Below, piece by piece: positions 34,201-44,980 of a stretch of DNA of 64,000 bases. The position numbers and the translations under genes were made by a program. This DNA comes from Hsuehochloa calcarea. Taxonomy: Eukaryota; Streptophyta; Magnoliopsida; Poales; Poaceae. The notes beneath the pieces were generated by a model. It did not search any database, was not told where the DNA came from, and was given only the letters and a program-made list of their open reading frames with translations. Where the stretch lies: NCBI GenBank assembly GCA_036346395.1, contig CM070594.1, positions 21,609,385-21,673,384 on the forward strand. Reading direction: 5' to 3'. How positions within the stretch are numbered: the first letter of the stretch is position 1; each line of letters opens with the position of its first letter.

Positions 34201-35091
34201 GGTATGATGCGTATGTTTTCTGATCTGACCACCTCTTATAAAGTTGTAGACCTCGGTTTTAGCTTTCTTTAGGCACTGAGATCACCCGATTTGGAGTTAC
34301 AAATTAGAACTTATGGCAGTTTTCGTGCGACTATCCAAGAGAGCTAACGAGATCTGCAAGTTTGATTGTTTGTCCAGTAAGAAATATTTAGAGACCGCAT
34401 CAGTTAGGTCACCCAACACGAAACATGTGGGCGATTCAGTAATATTTCCAAGTTGATAAATAAAACAATTTTTAGAGTTTGCAATCAAAAGTTATGGAAT
34501 TTTACCGCATGTTGTTTTACATTGATCAGATTGAAGGGACAGAAAACTTCATCTGAATATAAGAATTAGTAGGATGCCGAAGCAGGGGACTTGCCCAACT
34601 AGATTATTGTAGCTGGTTTTGTCATGATTCCAGAGAGTCCAAGATCACCCCGTTCCGAGTTGCATAGTAAAAATTATGTTATTTTTAGCGCTGCTATCCC
34701 GTAGTCCTTTTTGCTAGACTGTCGAGAAGGTGGAGTAAAACATGTATTCGAACCCTAGTTCTTGAGGAGTTGGGTTAAGGGACGTAAACGGGGTCCTCCT
34801 TTTAGCGTATTTATTGTTAGCGCTATTCTTGTGTAGGAGGCGGAGTCCCGGAGTAGAGGCGTCATCTTTGCTTCTTTGCGCGCCGTAGCGGAAAAAGGCA
34901 AGTATAATTTTAGTACAATATTGTGTGTTGGGAAATATGGTTGATTTGATGCGTGCTTAATATGATTATGCGTGATGAAAGTGTTTATTTCACATTGTTT
35001 ATATGATGATCGATAATTGATAATTCTTACAAGAACATATTGTGGATTGTCCATGTCATTTCATATCAATCATGCATGTTGGCATGAGATA

Positions 35092-35220
35092 CCCACGGGA
35101 GTGGGCATTGAGATCCTCATATTTAAGATATGGGCAATGGGTCCCCATCTGAAAAGGATGGGCAATGGGTCCCCGCATTTGATAATGCGGGCATGAGTGA
35201 ACACCGACGGGTGTAACACT
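35092..35220 (+). other. S3 hairpin array
   Basis: CCCAC-GGGA-GTGGG (35092-35105), CATAT/ATATG (35118-35132), CCCATC-tgaaaag-GATGGG (35144-35162), CCCGCAT-ttgata-ATGCGGG (35172-35191), then ACACC-gac-GGGTGT. The stems sit in about 30-bp repeat units that share flanks (ATGGGCAATGGGTCCCC) but differ inside while pairing is kept. Confidence 0.75.
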
Positions 35221-35370
35221 CCGCAATACAGGTATATGCAAAAGAGGAAAGAAAAGTGCATTTGAGCAATTTGCATAGCATGAGCATATGAAATGTTTAT
35301 TGTTGAGAATTATGGATGGATGATGATAGTTACGGCTGTTTATGTTATTGTCTTGCTAAATGTACTTTGT

Positions 35371-35385
35371 TGAGTCTTCGACTCA
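35371..35385 (+). other. S3 U5 hairpin (TGAGTC-ttc-GACTCA)
   Basis: A perfect 6-bp stem with a 3-base loop, followed by a pyrimidine-rich tract and TTTTTAG, as in the other gypsy LTRs. Confidence 0.65.
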
Positions 35386-35850
35386 CTCTTCTTTATTCTT
35401 GTGTTTTTAGGTACCCCGTTTGTGGACAACATGCATGGGAGGGAGTAGATTTATGCTTGGATGCACATTGGCACGAACCAATTCTCCATTGAATAAACAA
35501 TTTGAATGATAGTTTAGAATATGAGTAAACCGCTTAAGGTTTCTTATATTTATGCTTTATGCGTTTGGATAATTGTTTATTCCTATTGTTAGCTGTGCAA
35601 ACCCCTGGTATGGTTAGTTATTCAAAGGAGAACCTGCCGAAAGTTAGCAAAATGTCTTAGTTTAATTTGTAATTTTGTTAGTGTGGTAGCATTCCAGGCT
35701 CAGGTGGGTCTGGGGTGTTACACCTCGCCGGCAAAGCCGTGTCCTGAGATGACATGGTTTTAGCTTCTGCTCCGTTCGTTTCTCTGTAGGTTGAAAAATG
35801 CCATTGCTTTGCTTCAAATATTTATGCCTTGGTTAATCACACAAGAGCAC

Positions 35851-35930
35851 ATTGGGTTAGTTGGTTAGAGGATGATTGGTAGTCCTCTACCGCAGCTTGA
35901 GGTCCCAGGTTCGAACCCCCAGTTGCCAAG
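35851..35930 (+). repeat. tRNA-like sequence inside S4
   Basis: An A-box-like TTAGTTGGTTAGAGG (35858-35872) and a B-box GGTTCGAACCC (35908-35918) are spaced as in a tRNA gene. The T stem does not pair and no acceptor stem forms, so it is not a working tRNA. It is an RNA polymerase III promoter-like relic, either SINE-derived or part of this LTR family. Confidence 0.5.
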
Positions 35931-37303
35931 TTTTCTACCATTTTCTGTTTCTGTGAACAGTACCTTCTGAATAGTATATTTCTATTTTTTTTTATCATTT
36001 CTGAATAGTCGACACCAGTTTGGACAAACCGGACGCGGCAACCACAACCTACGTTGAAGGCGAGTCTCCTTTGACCACTTTGAACCTATGACTTGTAAAA
36101 TATGTTTTCAGTTTTAAAAATTATTATGCATTGCTAATTTATTTAAATGATAAGTTAAACTGTAGGTTGTTAGTTAAAAACCTAAAGTTTGCTATTATCA
36201 TCCTTGATATGTGATATCCTACATCTTTGTAACCCTAGTGTAGGAAAGTCTGTATTATTGAATACAATGTTGCAGAATAGTTTGATACGGTAGAATTGCT
36301 TAGACGTGCTTTGTTCCTGTTTAACCTTTGGGGGAGAAAAATCTTTATTATATGTTATGCTTTAAATTTTGAAAAATATTTGACATTAGGTAATGTCAAT
36401 ATTTGGAAACAAAATAAAAATGGTGGAAAATATTTTAGACTAGGGTGGATGGCATGAATCTGGTTTGTCTCACCCTGGTCGATTAAGGACCGACTCTTGT
36501 GTTTATTCAAACCAAGCATTACCGTACAACCACATGTCCTGAATGGGAAGGACACGGCTGAATAATTTACTATGTTCTAGCATTACGCCCGCCGGCTGTA
36601 GATGGGCCGACTGTAGATGGTGGGTTTTACCTGGTAGTGCAGACGATGGTAATTGACGTCCATGTTTGTCAGGGCTTGCGCCGGATGTTGGTAAAGGACG
36701 TCCAAGTCCGGGCAGGTTATCCCTCACAACGGTGAGCTCTGGGTCAATGGTAAATGACGTCCTTGACTTGGGGTTAAGCTCATCGGGCGGGCTAGTGTTA
36801 GGATAAAGTATTGTAAAAGCCTTGTGACAATCGCTCAGTCGCACACCTTCGGAAGTGTGTGAGCGGACAGTATAAGCTGATTGTCTTGTGTGGGTCAAGC
36901 TGTACAACCTCTACAGAGTGTTAAAAACTATTCGAATAGCCGTGCCCACGGTCAAGGGCGGGCAAGGTGCGTATACACATGGTACATTTCAGTTTTGGTT
37001 TTAAAATATTTATTTTGGAAATCTGGGAGTAGTTGGAAAACTTGGATTATGGTTCTAGCGGTTAAAGCCAGTTGAGCAGCTAGCGCTCAATTCTTGAAAA
37101 CCTGGCGGTTAGAGCCTTTTTACTAATGTATGGTAGTTGGAACATGCATTAGAGTTTTATTTAATTTACTTTATCTTTTTAATCACCTTTTCTCAAATGA
37201 GCTTTTTAAAAGATGTTTAAACTTAAAATGTTGCTTTGTGCAAATGAACCCTATATGCCCAATTGTTAAAGCTATACATATGCATCATTTCCCAAGACTC
37301 GCG

Positions 37304-37320
37304 GAGTACCTTATGTACTC
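37304..37320 (+). other. S4 U5 hairpin (GAGTAC-cttat-GTACTC)
   Basis: A 6-bp perfect stem in the same place as the GAGTC hairpins of other gypsy LTRs but with different bases on both sides, so pairing is preserved. Confidence 0.65.
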
Positions 37321-38579
37321 ACATACTACGCTCAACCAATCTCAGAAGTCTACGAAGATGCCCAGAACGACTACGACTACTTCGCAGTGGCCGGCGAAGG
37401 CTTCCCAGTACTAGGTGCGTTTTCCCAGTCGAATGCCGGTGGGCAATTTGATGGGTCACCACTCGAAGTTTACTCTTTTGTTGTTTCCGCTGCTGTAAGA
37501 CTTAAGGTCTTTTGACCTCTTTTGTAATAAGTGGCCATAAGGCCGGTACTCAGTTATTTATTAATGTTATTTTGTGATTCGAACTGGTTATCAACAATGT
37601 TTCCACTGTGTGCACTTGTTACTGATCTGGGACTGGTGTAGAAATACACAGAAGGTTCGGATTCAGAAATCCGGTCCTGACATAAATGCATGTACTGCAT
37701 TAGGTAGTGGATTGTGTATCCATTGAGCTTAGACACTTGATTCGTTCAAGTGAGTGTCTCCGATTGTTACTCTTGGTGTTTGCCGACACCTAGACGGCTT
37801 GAAGGAGTTGCGCCGGTGATCTTCTCAAAGAAGGTTGTGAGAAGACCCGAGCGGTTATGAGTGGTTTGCTACTCGCCATCTCCGGAGTGGAGGAAGAGCA
37901 ACCCCGAGTGAATCGATGTGTTGGTTTGTGTTGTGAGAACCGTTCCAAGTGGTTGGACTTACCTCGGAGGTGTTGGCTCAATTGAGGAGCCGGTCCAACG
38001 CGGTTGGGCTTACCTCAATGTGGATTAGGGGAGATCGGCAAGTCTTCGAACACCACGATAAAACATCATCGTGTCATTGTGGTTTGTTCTTGTGTTTTAC
38101 CTTATGCAATTTACCTTCATGGAATTCAATTGCTTACTTGTGTTTGGTTAATTTCTTATATTCAATTGTATTCATATTGTTGGTGCACTTAGTCAAGCCT
38201 AGTTGATTTATGTTTTAATTGTGCAAAACCAAATTATTAGCTTCCGCTTTAAAATTTCGTTTTAGCCAAAGATAATTTTAAAACCGCCTATTCACCGCCC
38301 CTCTAGTCGGCCTCCTCGATCTTACAGCATCTAACCCTAACCCTACCCCAAAAGGTGACAACAGATTTCCTGCCGATGATATTCTAGTAATAATTATTAT
38401 CTCCAGAATGCTCAATCCATTGATAGGCCTGTTGGAGTAGCTAATTTTATATCATTTTTACGTGGCTATGTAGTGCACGCTCCAAGTGAGATAAGCCTCT
38501 GTTGCCCTAGATGCTGGTTGGGGCCAAGCGTATCCATCCAGTGTAAGGGCTTTGGTGCACGGTGTAAATCTAGCGTCGG

Positions 38580-39271
38580 GTTTCGCAAAAGTGAATGTGG
38601 ATGGTGTTCATACCAATTTCGCAGTCGTCCTGCTGCAGATTCCCCCAAACGATGAGATCATGACCTAGGGCAAGCCATTGGAACATTCAACCAGTGGCCC
38701 AAGAGGGACATCTGCTTGGAGCTACCTGCTCCGATGTCAACTTCACGGGAATGTCCTGCAACAGTGTGAAGTCCACGGGAGATACCTGCACTAGAGCGGC
38801 AAGGGCCCGGTGCATCAGATGCATCTACACCTCATGCTTGGTCGACTCTCACGAAGTCGACCTCAAAAAAGCATAGCAGCAAGGGCAAATAGAAGATGAT
38901 CAAATCCTGTTCTGATATCCCCTTCTTGTCGTCAGCCCGAAAATTCGTGCTAAGTCAGTCGTTGGTCGAGACGGTAGAGCGCAACCCTGCCCTAGGATTC
39001 TATTGCACAAGATTGCATATATGGTACATGGAACAGGCCAACAAGACGGATGGACAACGACGCTCGAGTGTCATCGTCAAGTTCAAGAAAGATCATCTTA
39101 ACCACGTGGTTCAAGACTGTATCTTCACGGTGACCTTCGAGGACTTGTTATTCCTCTTCAACCTCGACGCCCTCGACGCCTCACTCATGCGATGCTGGAC
39201 ACTGTAAGTGTGTACAATCACAGTCAACGTTCGTGTAATACCAATAAATGTTATATATAACTCCTTGCTTT

Positions 39272-39320
<49 letters not shown>

Positions 39321-40020
39321 ATGATTTCTAAAGCCGAATTAAGGAATTCACCAGTAGGTTTCCTCGACCCACACTTGGTCTCCTTACAAACCATCAAGGA
39401 GAATGCAAAATTCATCGAGGATTACATGATGGAGTCATTGCTGACTCACCGCGACAAGGAATTCATACTTTCCCCCTACAACCAGGAGTAAGTGATGCAC
39501 TAGTGGCTATACTTATTGATTTGTACTTTATAAGCAACACGAACTTAGATTTAATGACCATGGCGACATACATGTGTAGGTTCCAATGGATTCTAATTGT
39601 AATTATACCAAAATAGAATAGGGTAATATACCTAGATTCCCTAAACAGGGCCACACATGACTTCATAATTGTCCGATAATTAATCGATGAGTACACATAT
39701 TTCCTCCATAGATAACTCTATTATAGTCTTTCCTTTCTTTACAATGGCTAAGGCTAACTTCTTGGAATCATGTAGGTCGTTCGTCGTGTACTTTGCTAAA
39801 GGAGGGAAATGCAAGGGAAGGATTCTACGACACAACCTAAATTTTCTAGTATTCACTAGTACACATTAATCCTATATAACACTTCGTAGTAATGCCTCTC
39901 GAACTAACTAATTCTATTTTTGTAGTACCACCAATAGCCGTCGGCCTACAACATCTGTGGATATTATGTTTGCGACAACATGGAACTACTCGTTGGTTTC
40001 ACGATGACCAATGATCCTTA
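38580..40020 (+). pseudogene. Ulp1/C48-like peptidase gene of CACTA-F, broken
   Basis: Readable exon pieces run from left to right. QAIGTFNQWPKRDICLEL (about 38663-38716) is a typical signature of these transposon ORFs. The HVVQDCIFTVTFEDLLFLFNLDALDASL piece (about 39090-39190) ends at a GTAAGT donor (39206). FIEDYMMESLLTHRDKEFILSPYNQE ends at another GTAAGT donor (39488). Next come FQWILIVIIPK (from 39580, the catalytic His region with His replaced by Gln) and YLDSLNR. KGGKCKGR follows near 39805. Finally AYNICGYYVCDNM (about 39953-39991) holds the catalytic-Cys region. In-frame stops follow the WILIVIIPK motif and others. C48 peptidases process SUMO-like modifiers. The role in CACTA elements is unknown. 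Confidence 0.72.
39271..39322. repeat. (GT)n(AT)n microsatellite
   Basis: A run of GT dinucleotides passes into AT and then ATGT repeats, inside an intron-like gap of the Ulp1 remnant. Confidence 0.95.
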
Positions 40021-40484
40021 GGTTTGTCAATCTTGCAATAATTATTTCATACTTATCAATTCATATATGCGCGAATTTAATCTTCCTAGCGACAGGTTGC
40101 GAGCATCGATACAACTGCATTGGAACAAGGCCAGCTCATAAACATTCGAGGATAGTTTGCAACATTCTTGAGCCGTGAGGTCATAAATCCAGATAGGAAG
40201 TTCCACAATGTAGATTGAACTTGATTGGGATAAGATTGAACTTAATGGTACATGTGTATAAATGTACATGAATGGTTAATTTTAGTTAATTGATTTATGA
40301 ATTGGTTGTGCTTGTTTTTGAAATGAATGTGTATTGGATGTGCTTGTTTCTGAAATGAATGTGAATTGTATGTATACATGTACTTGTTGTGTTTCAGCTT
40401 GTTTCAGATGGCATGGTTATCATTTGCTGAGGCTAGCCAATAAACAGAAATAGATTTAGCAATATAAAAGAATATCATATATGG

Positions 40485-40775
40485 TTCCTTAGGACATACC
40501 GTCTATGATACATCAGTTCTCACAGACTATTTCATCTACAAACCGTCTGTGATACATCATCTCTCATAGTCGGTTTCATCTACAAACCGTCTGTGATAGT
40601 GAACTATCACAGACAGTTTTGAGTTAATAACTGTTTGTTATAGTCTGCATCACAGACGGTTCGAAAACCGTCTGTGATGACCTCATGTCGTCACTGACCC
40701 ATAAACTCAGACGGCTCGCGAAACCGTGTGTGATGATATTTTTGAACCGTCTATGAAAACCTTTTTATAGTAGTG
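40485..40775. repeat. CACTA-F subterminal repeats and right terminus
   Basis: At least eight copies of ACCGTCTGTGATR or its complement (CATCACAGACGGTT) lie in 290 bp, ending at the CACTA terminus. Such repeats are binding sites for the transposase in En/Spm-type elements. Confidence 0.85.
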
Positions 40776-41415
40776 GTTCGCCCACACACCACAAACTTCG
40801 GGTATGGTTTCCAAGAAAACCAAAATCTTTTCCTTTCTCTCAAATTTTAATTAAATGATTGGAATGATTGTGTCTGATCAAATCTTATTGATGCACATTC
40901 CAAGGCAAAGAAAAGCCTTAAACAAATACTTTTTATATTCAAAAGCCTTGGGGGCTAGGTGATGAGGATTCTTGACTAGGTCAACCTTTTTGCTCAACAT
41001 CAGAGTCTCTATCAAAGTAGGTCTACATATTAGAGGCTACCTCTATAACGGTTATGAGCCTACAACTAGTACTCAAAGAAAGTTTTACACCCTTTACTAC
41101 AGACAAACTGGTCAACAACTCGTTCGAGTCTTGAGATGACCAGCTATGGACACCATCCAACCAGCTATACGGTTATGGGCAATCCCCGACCAACAAACCG
41201 GATGGGAGACCCGGCAATTTCCCACGTTACTAATGGGAAAATGGTTATTGGCGCATCTAGCAACTTACGATAGTTAGCTAAAAGATGTGACGGTTCAAGA
41301 TTCTACTAAAGAACGTGCATGAATATTATATGCTCCTTTAACGGCATTAACTGCCACCCCTTTAATAACTGTCATCGTGTAATCATTCATTGTTCATATT
41401 TAAATCCATTGATTA
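40776..41415. other. Unassigned DNA next to CACTA-F
   Basis: No gene is seen. A CCTTGGGGGCTA run near 40948-40960, followed by TGATGAGG, resembles the polypurine tract and LTR start of gypsy elements, so this could be the end of an older element. The 3' boundary is S5. Confidence 0.35.
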
Positions 41416-42026
41416 TGTAACATCCTCATTGTATTATCAAACACTTAGTGTGCCTACAACAATAAAAGGTCTTCATTTTGATAGTAGTTTCATCTCATTT
41501 TTTTCTCAAATAAGCTCGATAGAGAACCATGTGTGTGGATGTCGGACCCAGATTTCACCAATCCAAATCCTCTGTGAAAATACTATGTTATTCCCTCGAT
41601 CAGTAGATAGCACTCACAGATACATCACTGCATCATTTAATACACGATGGAAACCATACCATGCATTATATTACAAAATATCATAGTCACATAGACCGCA
41701 TCGGGTCGAGTTTTATAATAAGGGCCGAACAAGCCAAAATATTACATTATAAAAATAGCAAAAGCGGTAGAGAAAGCAAAAGGGTAGAGCGCATCTCTCC
41801 ACTGGCAAGCGACTGGGAAACCCGTGTGCTTCCGATATTATCCAAAGACTAGATAATATTGGATGTACGCAAGCACCAACGGAATCATCAAGACTGTGGC
41901 GAGACCCAAACTAAACAAACTACACTACTCTTCATCATCTCCAGGGCCTCCAACTTCAGGATCCTCGTAATATGCGTAGTCTCCATGAATTACTGCTTCT
42001 GAGTGTTTGGGGGAAAGAGCGAGGAT

Positions 42027-42045
42027 GAGCAAAACTTTCGTGCTC
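42027..42045 (-). other. S5 U5 hairpin (GAGCA / TGCTC)
   Basis: A 5-bp stem with a 9-base loop. On the minus strand it is followed by ATCCTCGCTC, matching the pyrimidine-rich tract after the hairpins of the other LTRs. Confidence 0.5.
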
Positions 42046-43419
42046 CCGATCCAATATACAGGATGCGGTAATAATATATGCAAGGCAAACAATGATGGCA
42101 CGGGTTTTTATTTGCTTAAAGTAGCATTTTTCATCTACAATATTTAGAAATTCCTAAGACTTAGCAGTTTGACCAAAGCTCATTTTAAAAAGAAATTTTG
42201 TGCAATAATAATAACAGCGAAGGTTACCTCCACCTTATGCTAACCACCTTATGCTTATTTTGGTTGTGGTTACATCCACCATTACCAACACCACTGAGTA
42301 CGACGACCTAGGAAAAACCAAAACAGAGTTACATCAGCTACTCCTTGCCCCCACATGATTCCTTAGTCTTGTAGTTGAGCGATCGTCACAGTAACCTTTC
42401 AAAATATCTCACCTCTTCTGTCATCTCACCCATATGGGGCCACGCCCATAAGTTGTGCGGGATGTTCAACTCAGCAACTAGCGTAGCTGGATTACCCACA
42501 ATGTATAGTGTGATTGGCAACTTCACCTTGCATCGGTGTCCCATTCAAGCCGAACCGTATCGAGTGCTTGCACGATCTCGCTACCCCTCCTGTGAGACGG
42601 CATTCAGAGTTTAATAAATTTACTAAGCCAAGTTGTACTTTACAGACTTGTGGTTGTACTTGTTTTTACATGGGAGGTCATGACAAAATTGAGTCCTTAA
42701 TCTATCCGGGCGGTTCATACCACAAACCACACATTCTCGTACTACGTCCGCACCCACGACCATACCATCCGCCAAGATGAGTTAACAGCAATTTAATAGG
42801 GTTTTGGGAACAAAATATATTACCACAACATTCCAGTCATTTACTCACAATAACTGCCCAAAACCACTTTCATGATTAAAATATGGTGATTGGGATATTT
42901 ATTGCCCCGGTACTTAAGCAAGACTAGCATATCGCTTAAGTACAACCTATAACTAGTAACTACCACATAGTTACTAGGGTGATATGGAATAATGGATTCA
43001 ATTGCCAAAGGATGACATAATGGTTAATTAATCATCAAATGGGTATTTAACTACAATACATTTAGCTTTAACATACATTTGCTTAAAGAATTAAAGCATG
43101 CAATTTTGGTAATTTAAAGGAATATAATTTGCACAAAACGTAGGCTCAAAAGTATTGACACGCCTGGAGTGAAGGGGAGAGAGTCTTGAAAGTCCCGCGC
43201 TTGATCAAACTGGAGATCTCCCGCGTCTTCGAACTCTATTCGGACGAACGCACCGGAAAGAATAAACAAGCAAAGAGAAAAAAAAATACGCAAGAAATAT
43301 AACATGAACTCCAAGTTAAATAAGACCAATGACATTAGAAAGGTCTTGAATTTAGACAAATTGAGAAGCAAAAAACACTAGAATTGGAGTTATAAAGGAG
43401 CTTTTGCAGTTCTGGCTTC

Positions 43420-43543
43420 GAGTACTGCCGGTTTTGAGTACTGTTCGTTTCAAGTATTGTTCGTTTCGAGTACCGCTGGCTTTGGGTACTATTCATATCG
43501 AGTACTGTTTGTTTTGAGTACTGCGGCTTTGAGTACTGTTCGG
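43420..43543. repeat. 16-bp minisatellite, about 8 units
   Basis: Units of the form GAGTACTGTTCGTTTC repeat in register (GAGTAC..., AAGTAT..., GGGTAC..., with GTTCGTTTC or GCCGGTTTT ends). The period is 16 bp, and one unit is a base short. Confidence 0.85.
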
Positions 43544-43548
43544 AGGGA

Positions 43549-43960
43549 TGTTCGAATACAGGACGTAGTCGGAAGGAGGTCTTGACTACACGACGTAGTT
43601 GGAAGGGGTTTGACTACATGTGGTCGAAAAAGTATATCGGCTACATGTGGTCGTATAGGATATCTACTACACGTGGTCGTAAAGGGTATCGACTACATGT
43701 GGTCGTAAAGGGTATCGATTACATGTGATCATAAAGGGTATCGACTACATGGGGTCGTAAAGGATATCGACTACCCAGTGTGGTCTGAAGGAGCTTCGAC
43801 AACGTGGCGTGGTCGGAGTGAGTTCGACAACGCAGTGTGGTCTGAAGGAGGTTTGACAACACGGCGTGGTCAGAGGGAGTTCGACAACGCAATGTGGTCT
43901 GAAGGAGGTTCGACAACGCTGTGTGGTCTAAAGGAAATTCGACAACGCGACTACCTCATC
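43549..43960. repeat. 26-bp and 28/29-bp minisatellites
   Basis: A 26-bp unit (ACTACATGTGGTCGTAAAGG core) repeats about seven times to 43790. It passes into 28/29-bp units (GACAACGCAGTGTGGTCTGA core) alternating two subtypes (TGGTCTGAAGGAGG and TGGTCGGAGTGAG). The shared GTGGTC core suggests a common origin. ORFs across this region are repeat artefacts. Confidence 0.82.
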
Positions 43961-44980
43961 GTGGTCGTAGCCGTAGTCGTAGACATGGTTGTAGATATAG
44001 TCGTAGACATGGTCGAAAAGGAGTTTCGACTGCTCGGCGGGGTCAGAGAGACAAGAGGGAGAACCGGGTACGGAGAAAGGGGGCTTACCAAGACCGATAG
44101 AGAGGTCAAAGGGGGTCGAACGATGATGGGGGAGTTCGCGGTCGGCGACGAAGGAGATGGCGGTGAAGTGGTCGGTCAGAACTGAAGGAGAAGAGGAGAG
44201 GCGGCGGTTCCTGTGCCACAAACCTGAAACCGAGTGAGCGGGTTGCTTCAAGGAGCTCTGGGGCATGAATTGACGCGGGTAGAAGAGGGCTGCACTGGTG
44301 TGGCGAGAACCAGAAGGAGGCGCAGCAGTTGCTCGAACTCGGAGCTTAGGGCTTCGGGCAACCACTGCAGCAACAAAAAGGGAGTGGGGGATCTTGGTGA
44401 AGAAGGGGCTGCTCGGGCTCTTCTTGGGTGGCACTTACCAGAAGCGAAGGAGAGTCGAGGGGAGGAACGAGAGGGGCTCAGGGCTTCTTATAGCCGACAG
44501 GGGGGAAAGCAGAGTCGTCGGCGAATCGAGGGCGCATCGGTTCCCGAGGTGGTCGTGGCATGGGCGCCCTGATCGGAGAGGACGGGGTAGGCGCGCCCAG
44601 CGGGGAAGTAATGGGAGCGACGACTTGGGTGGACGACGCAGGTGGCTAGGCTAACACGAGTAGATGATGGCAATGAAAAGGGGCGACGGAGGCGTCAGAC
44701 TCAAAGGTAGGTGGAGGGAAGCAGGTGGTGACAAAGGGCCAAAAGGCACAGGCGCGCGGCCGTGACACTGACCGACAGTGGGACAGGCGACGGGACTGGT
44801 TGATGGAATAGGGCAGCAGAAGATTAGGGGAGAGGCACTGGTCCTACTGGGCCAGAAGGGGAAGGAGAGAATGGGCCATGGAGACGGGAGGGGAGGTGGT
44901 CGTTCGGCCCAAGAGTGAGAGAGGATGGGCTGGACTCAAAGAGAGAGATGTTTTGAAATGGAGGTAGAAATTACAGATTT

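Larger units (their letters stand above)
33580..35722 (+). mobile_element. Solo LTR S3 (gypsy type, 2143 bp), nested in S4
   Basis: It starts TGTAATACCTCG and ends GGGGTGTTACA, with a TSD cctcg at 33575-33579 and 35723-35727. It carries the hairpin array at 35092-35215 and the U5 hairpin at 35371-35385. S6 is a reverse fragment of a related LTR. Confidence 0.92.
32545..37682 (+). mobile_element. Solo LTR S4 (gypsy type, about 3.0 kb without nested S3)
   Basis: It starts TGTAACATCCC and ends GGTCCTGACA, with a TSD taaat at 32540-32544 and 37683-37687. The U5 part (37261-37560), with a GAGTAC hairpin, a VYEDAQNDYDY-like coding look and a GTAATAAGTGGCC tract, resembles long Tekay-like LTRs. No internal domains are present. 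S3 sits inside at 33580-35722. Confidence 0.9.
9248..38326 (+). mobile_element. Sire-B: gag-only Sirevirus-like copia element, heavily nested
   Basis: A partial LTR (9248-10990), a perfect Met primer-binding site and a gag gene are followed by about 3.6 kb of internal DNA without pol, polypurine tracts and an LTR ending at 38326. Both LTR ends read CTCGATCTTACA after a CACCC(C)CTCTA motif. Five other insertions lie inside, most with exact 5-bp TSDs: S1, Gypsy-C, S2, S6 and S4 (with S3). Pol is missing even after the nested elements are removed, so this is a non-autonomous, gag-carrying form. The two flanking LTRs differ by roughly 15-20% by eye and carry different palindrome types, so they may come from two related elements rather than one pair. 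Confidence 0.75.
31206..38326 (+). repeat. Sire-B 3' LTR, split by S4 (about 1978 bp without it)
   Basis: It starts TGAAGTATC after a purine run and ends CTCGATCTTACA at 38326. It holds CATCATGTGTTGATG units (31350-31500), TTTGCAAA units (31750-31985), CGGTCTGACCGG-type palindromes (31985-32350) and a TATAAATA box at 32411-32418. It resumes after S4 at 37688 and is collinear with 10400-10990. Confidence 0.85.
38327..40775 (+). mobile_element. CACTA-F: 3' part of a CACTA (En/Spm-type) transposon
   Basis: The right terminus at 40771-40775 reads TAGTG, the complement of CACTA, preceded by a CTTTTTATAG stretch. Just inside are many AACCGTCTGTGATG subterminal repeats in both orientations (40485-40760). 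The coding part upstream is a Ulp1-like gene of the kind grass CACTA elements carry. The left part is missing from the window because Sire-B's LTR starts here, so Sire-B probably inserted into this transposon. The CACTA TSD cannot be checked. Confidence 0.8.
41416..44975 (-). mobile_element. Solo LTR S5 (gypsy type, reverse orientation, 3560 bp)
   Basis: On the plus strand it starts TGTAACATCC and ends AAATTACA; in reverse complement it begins TGTAATTTC and ends GATGTTACA. Flanks are gatta (41411-41415) and gattt (44976-44980), a TSD with one mismatch. In reverse, a TATAAGAAG start region (about 44485-44495) leads into a GC-rich leader, and the U5 hairpin lies at 42027-42045. It holds two minisatellites. 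It is probably older than the other solo LTRs. Confidence 0.75.

Noticed and set aside
35851..35930. A functional tRNA gene
   Set aside because: Only A and B boxes are present. T stem and acceptor stem do not pair.
38333..38346. CTAACCCTAACCCTA as interstitial telomere
   Set aside because: Only about two units, too short for a telomere remnant.
43778..44185. 135-aa plus ORF and antisense ORFs over 43719-44434
   Set aside because: The frame is open because of minisatellite periodicity and the GC-rich LTR leader, not because of a gene.
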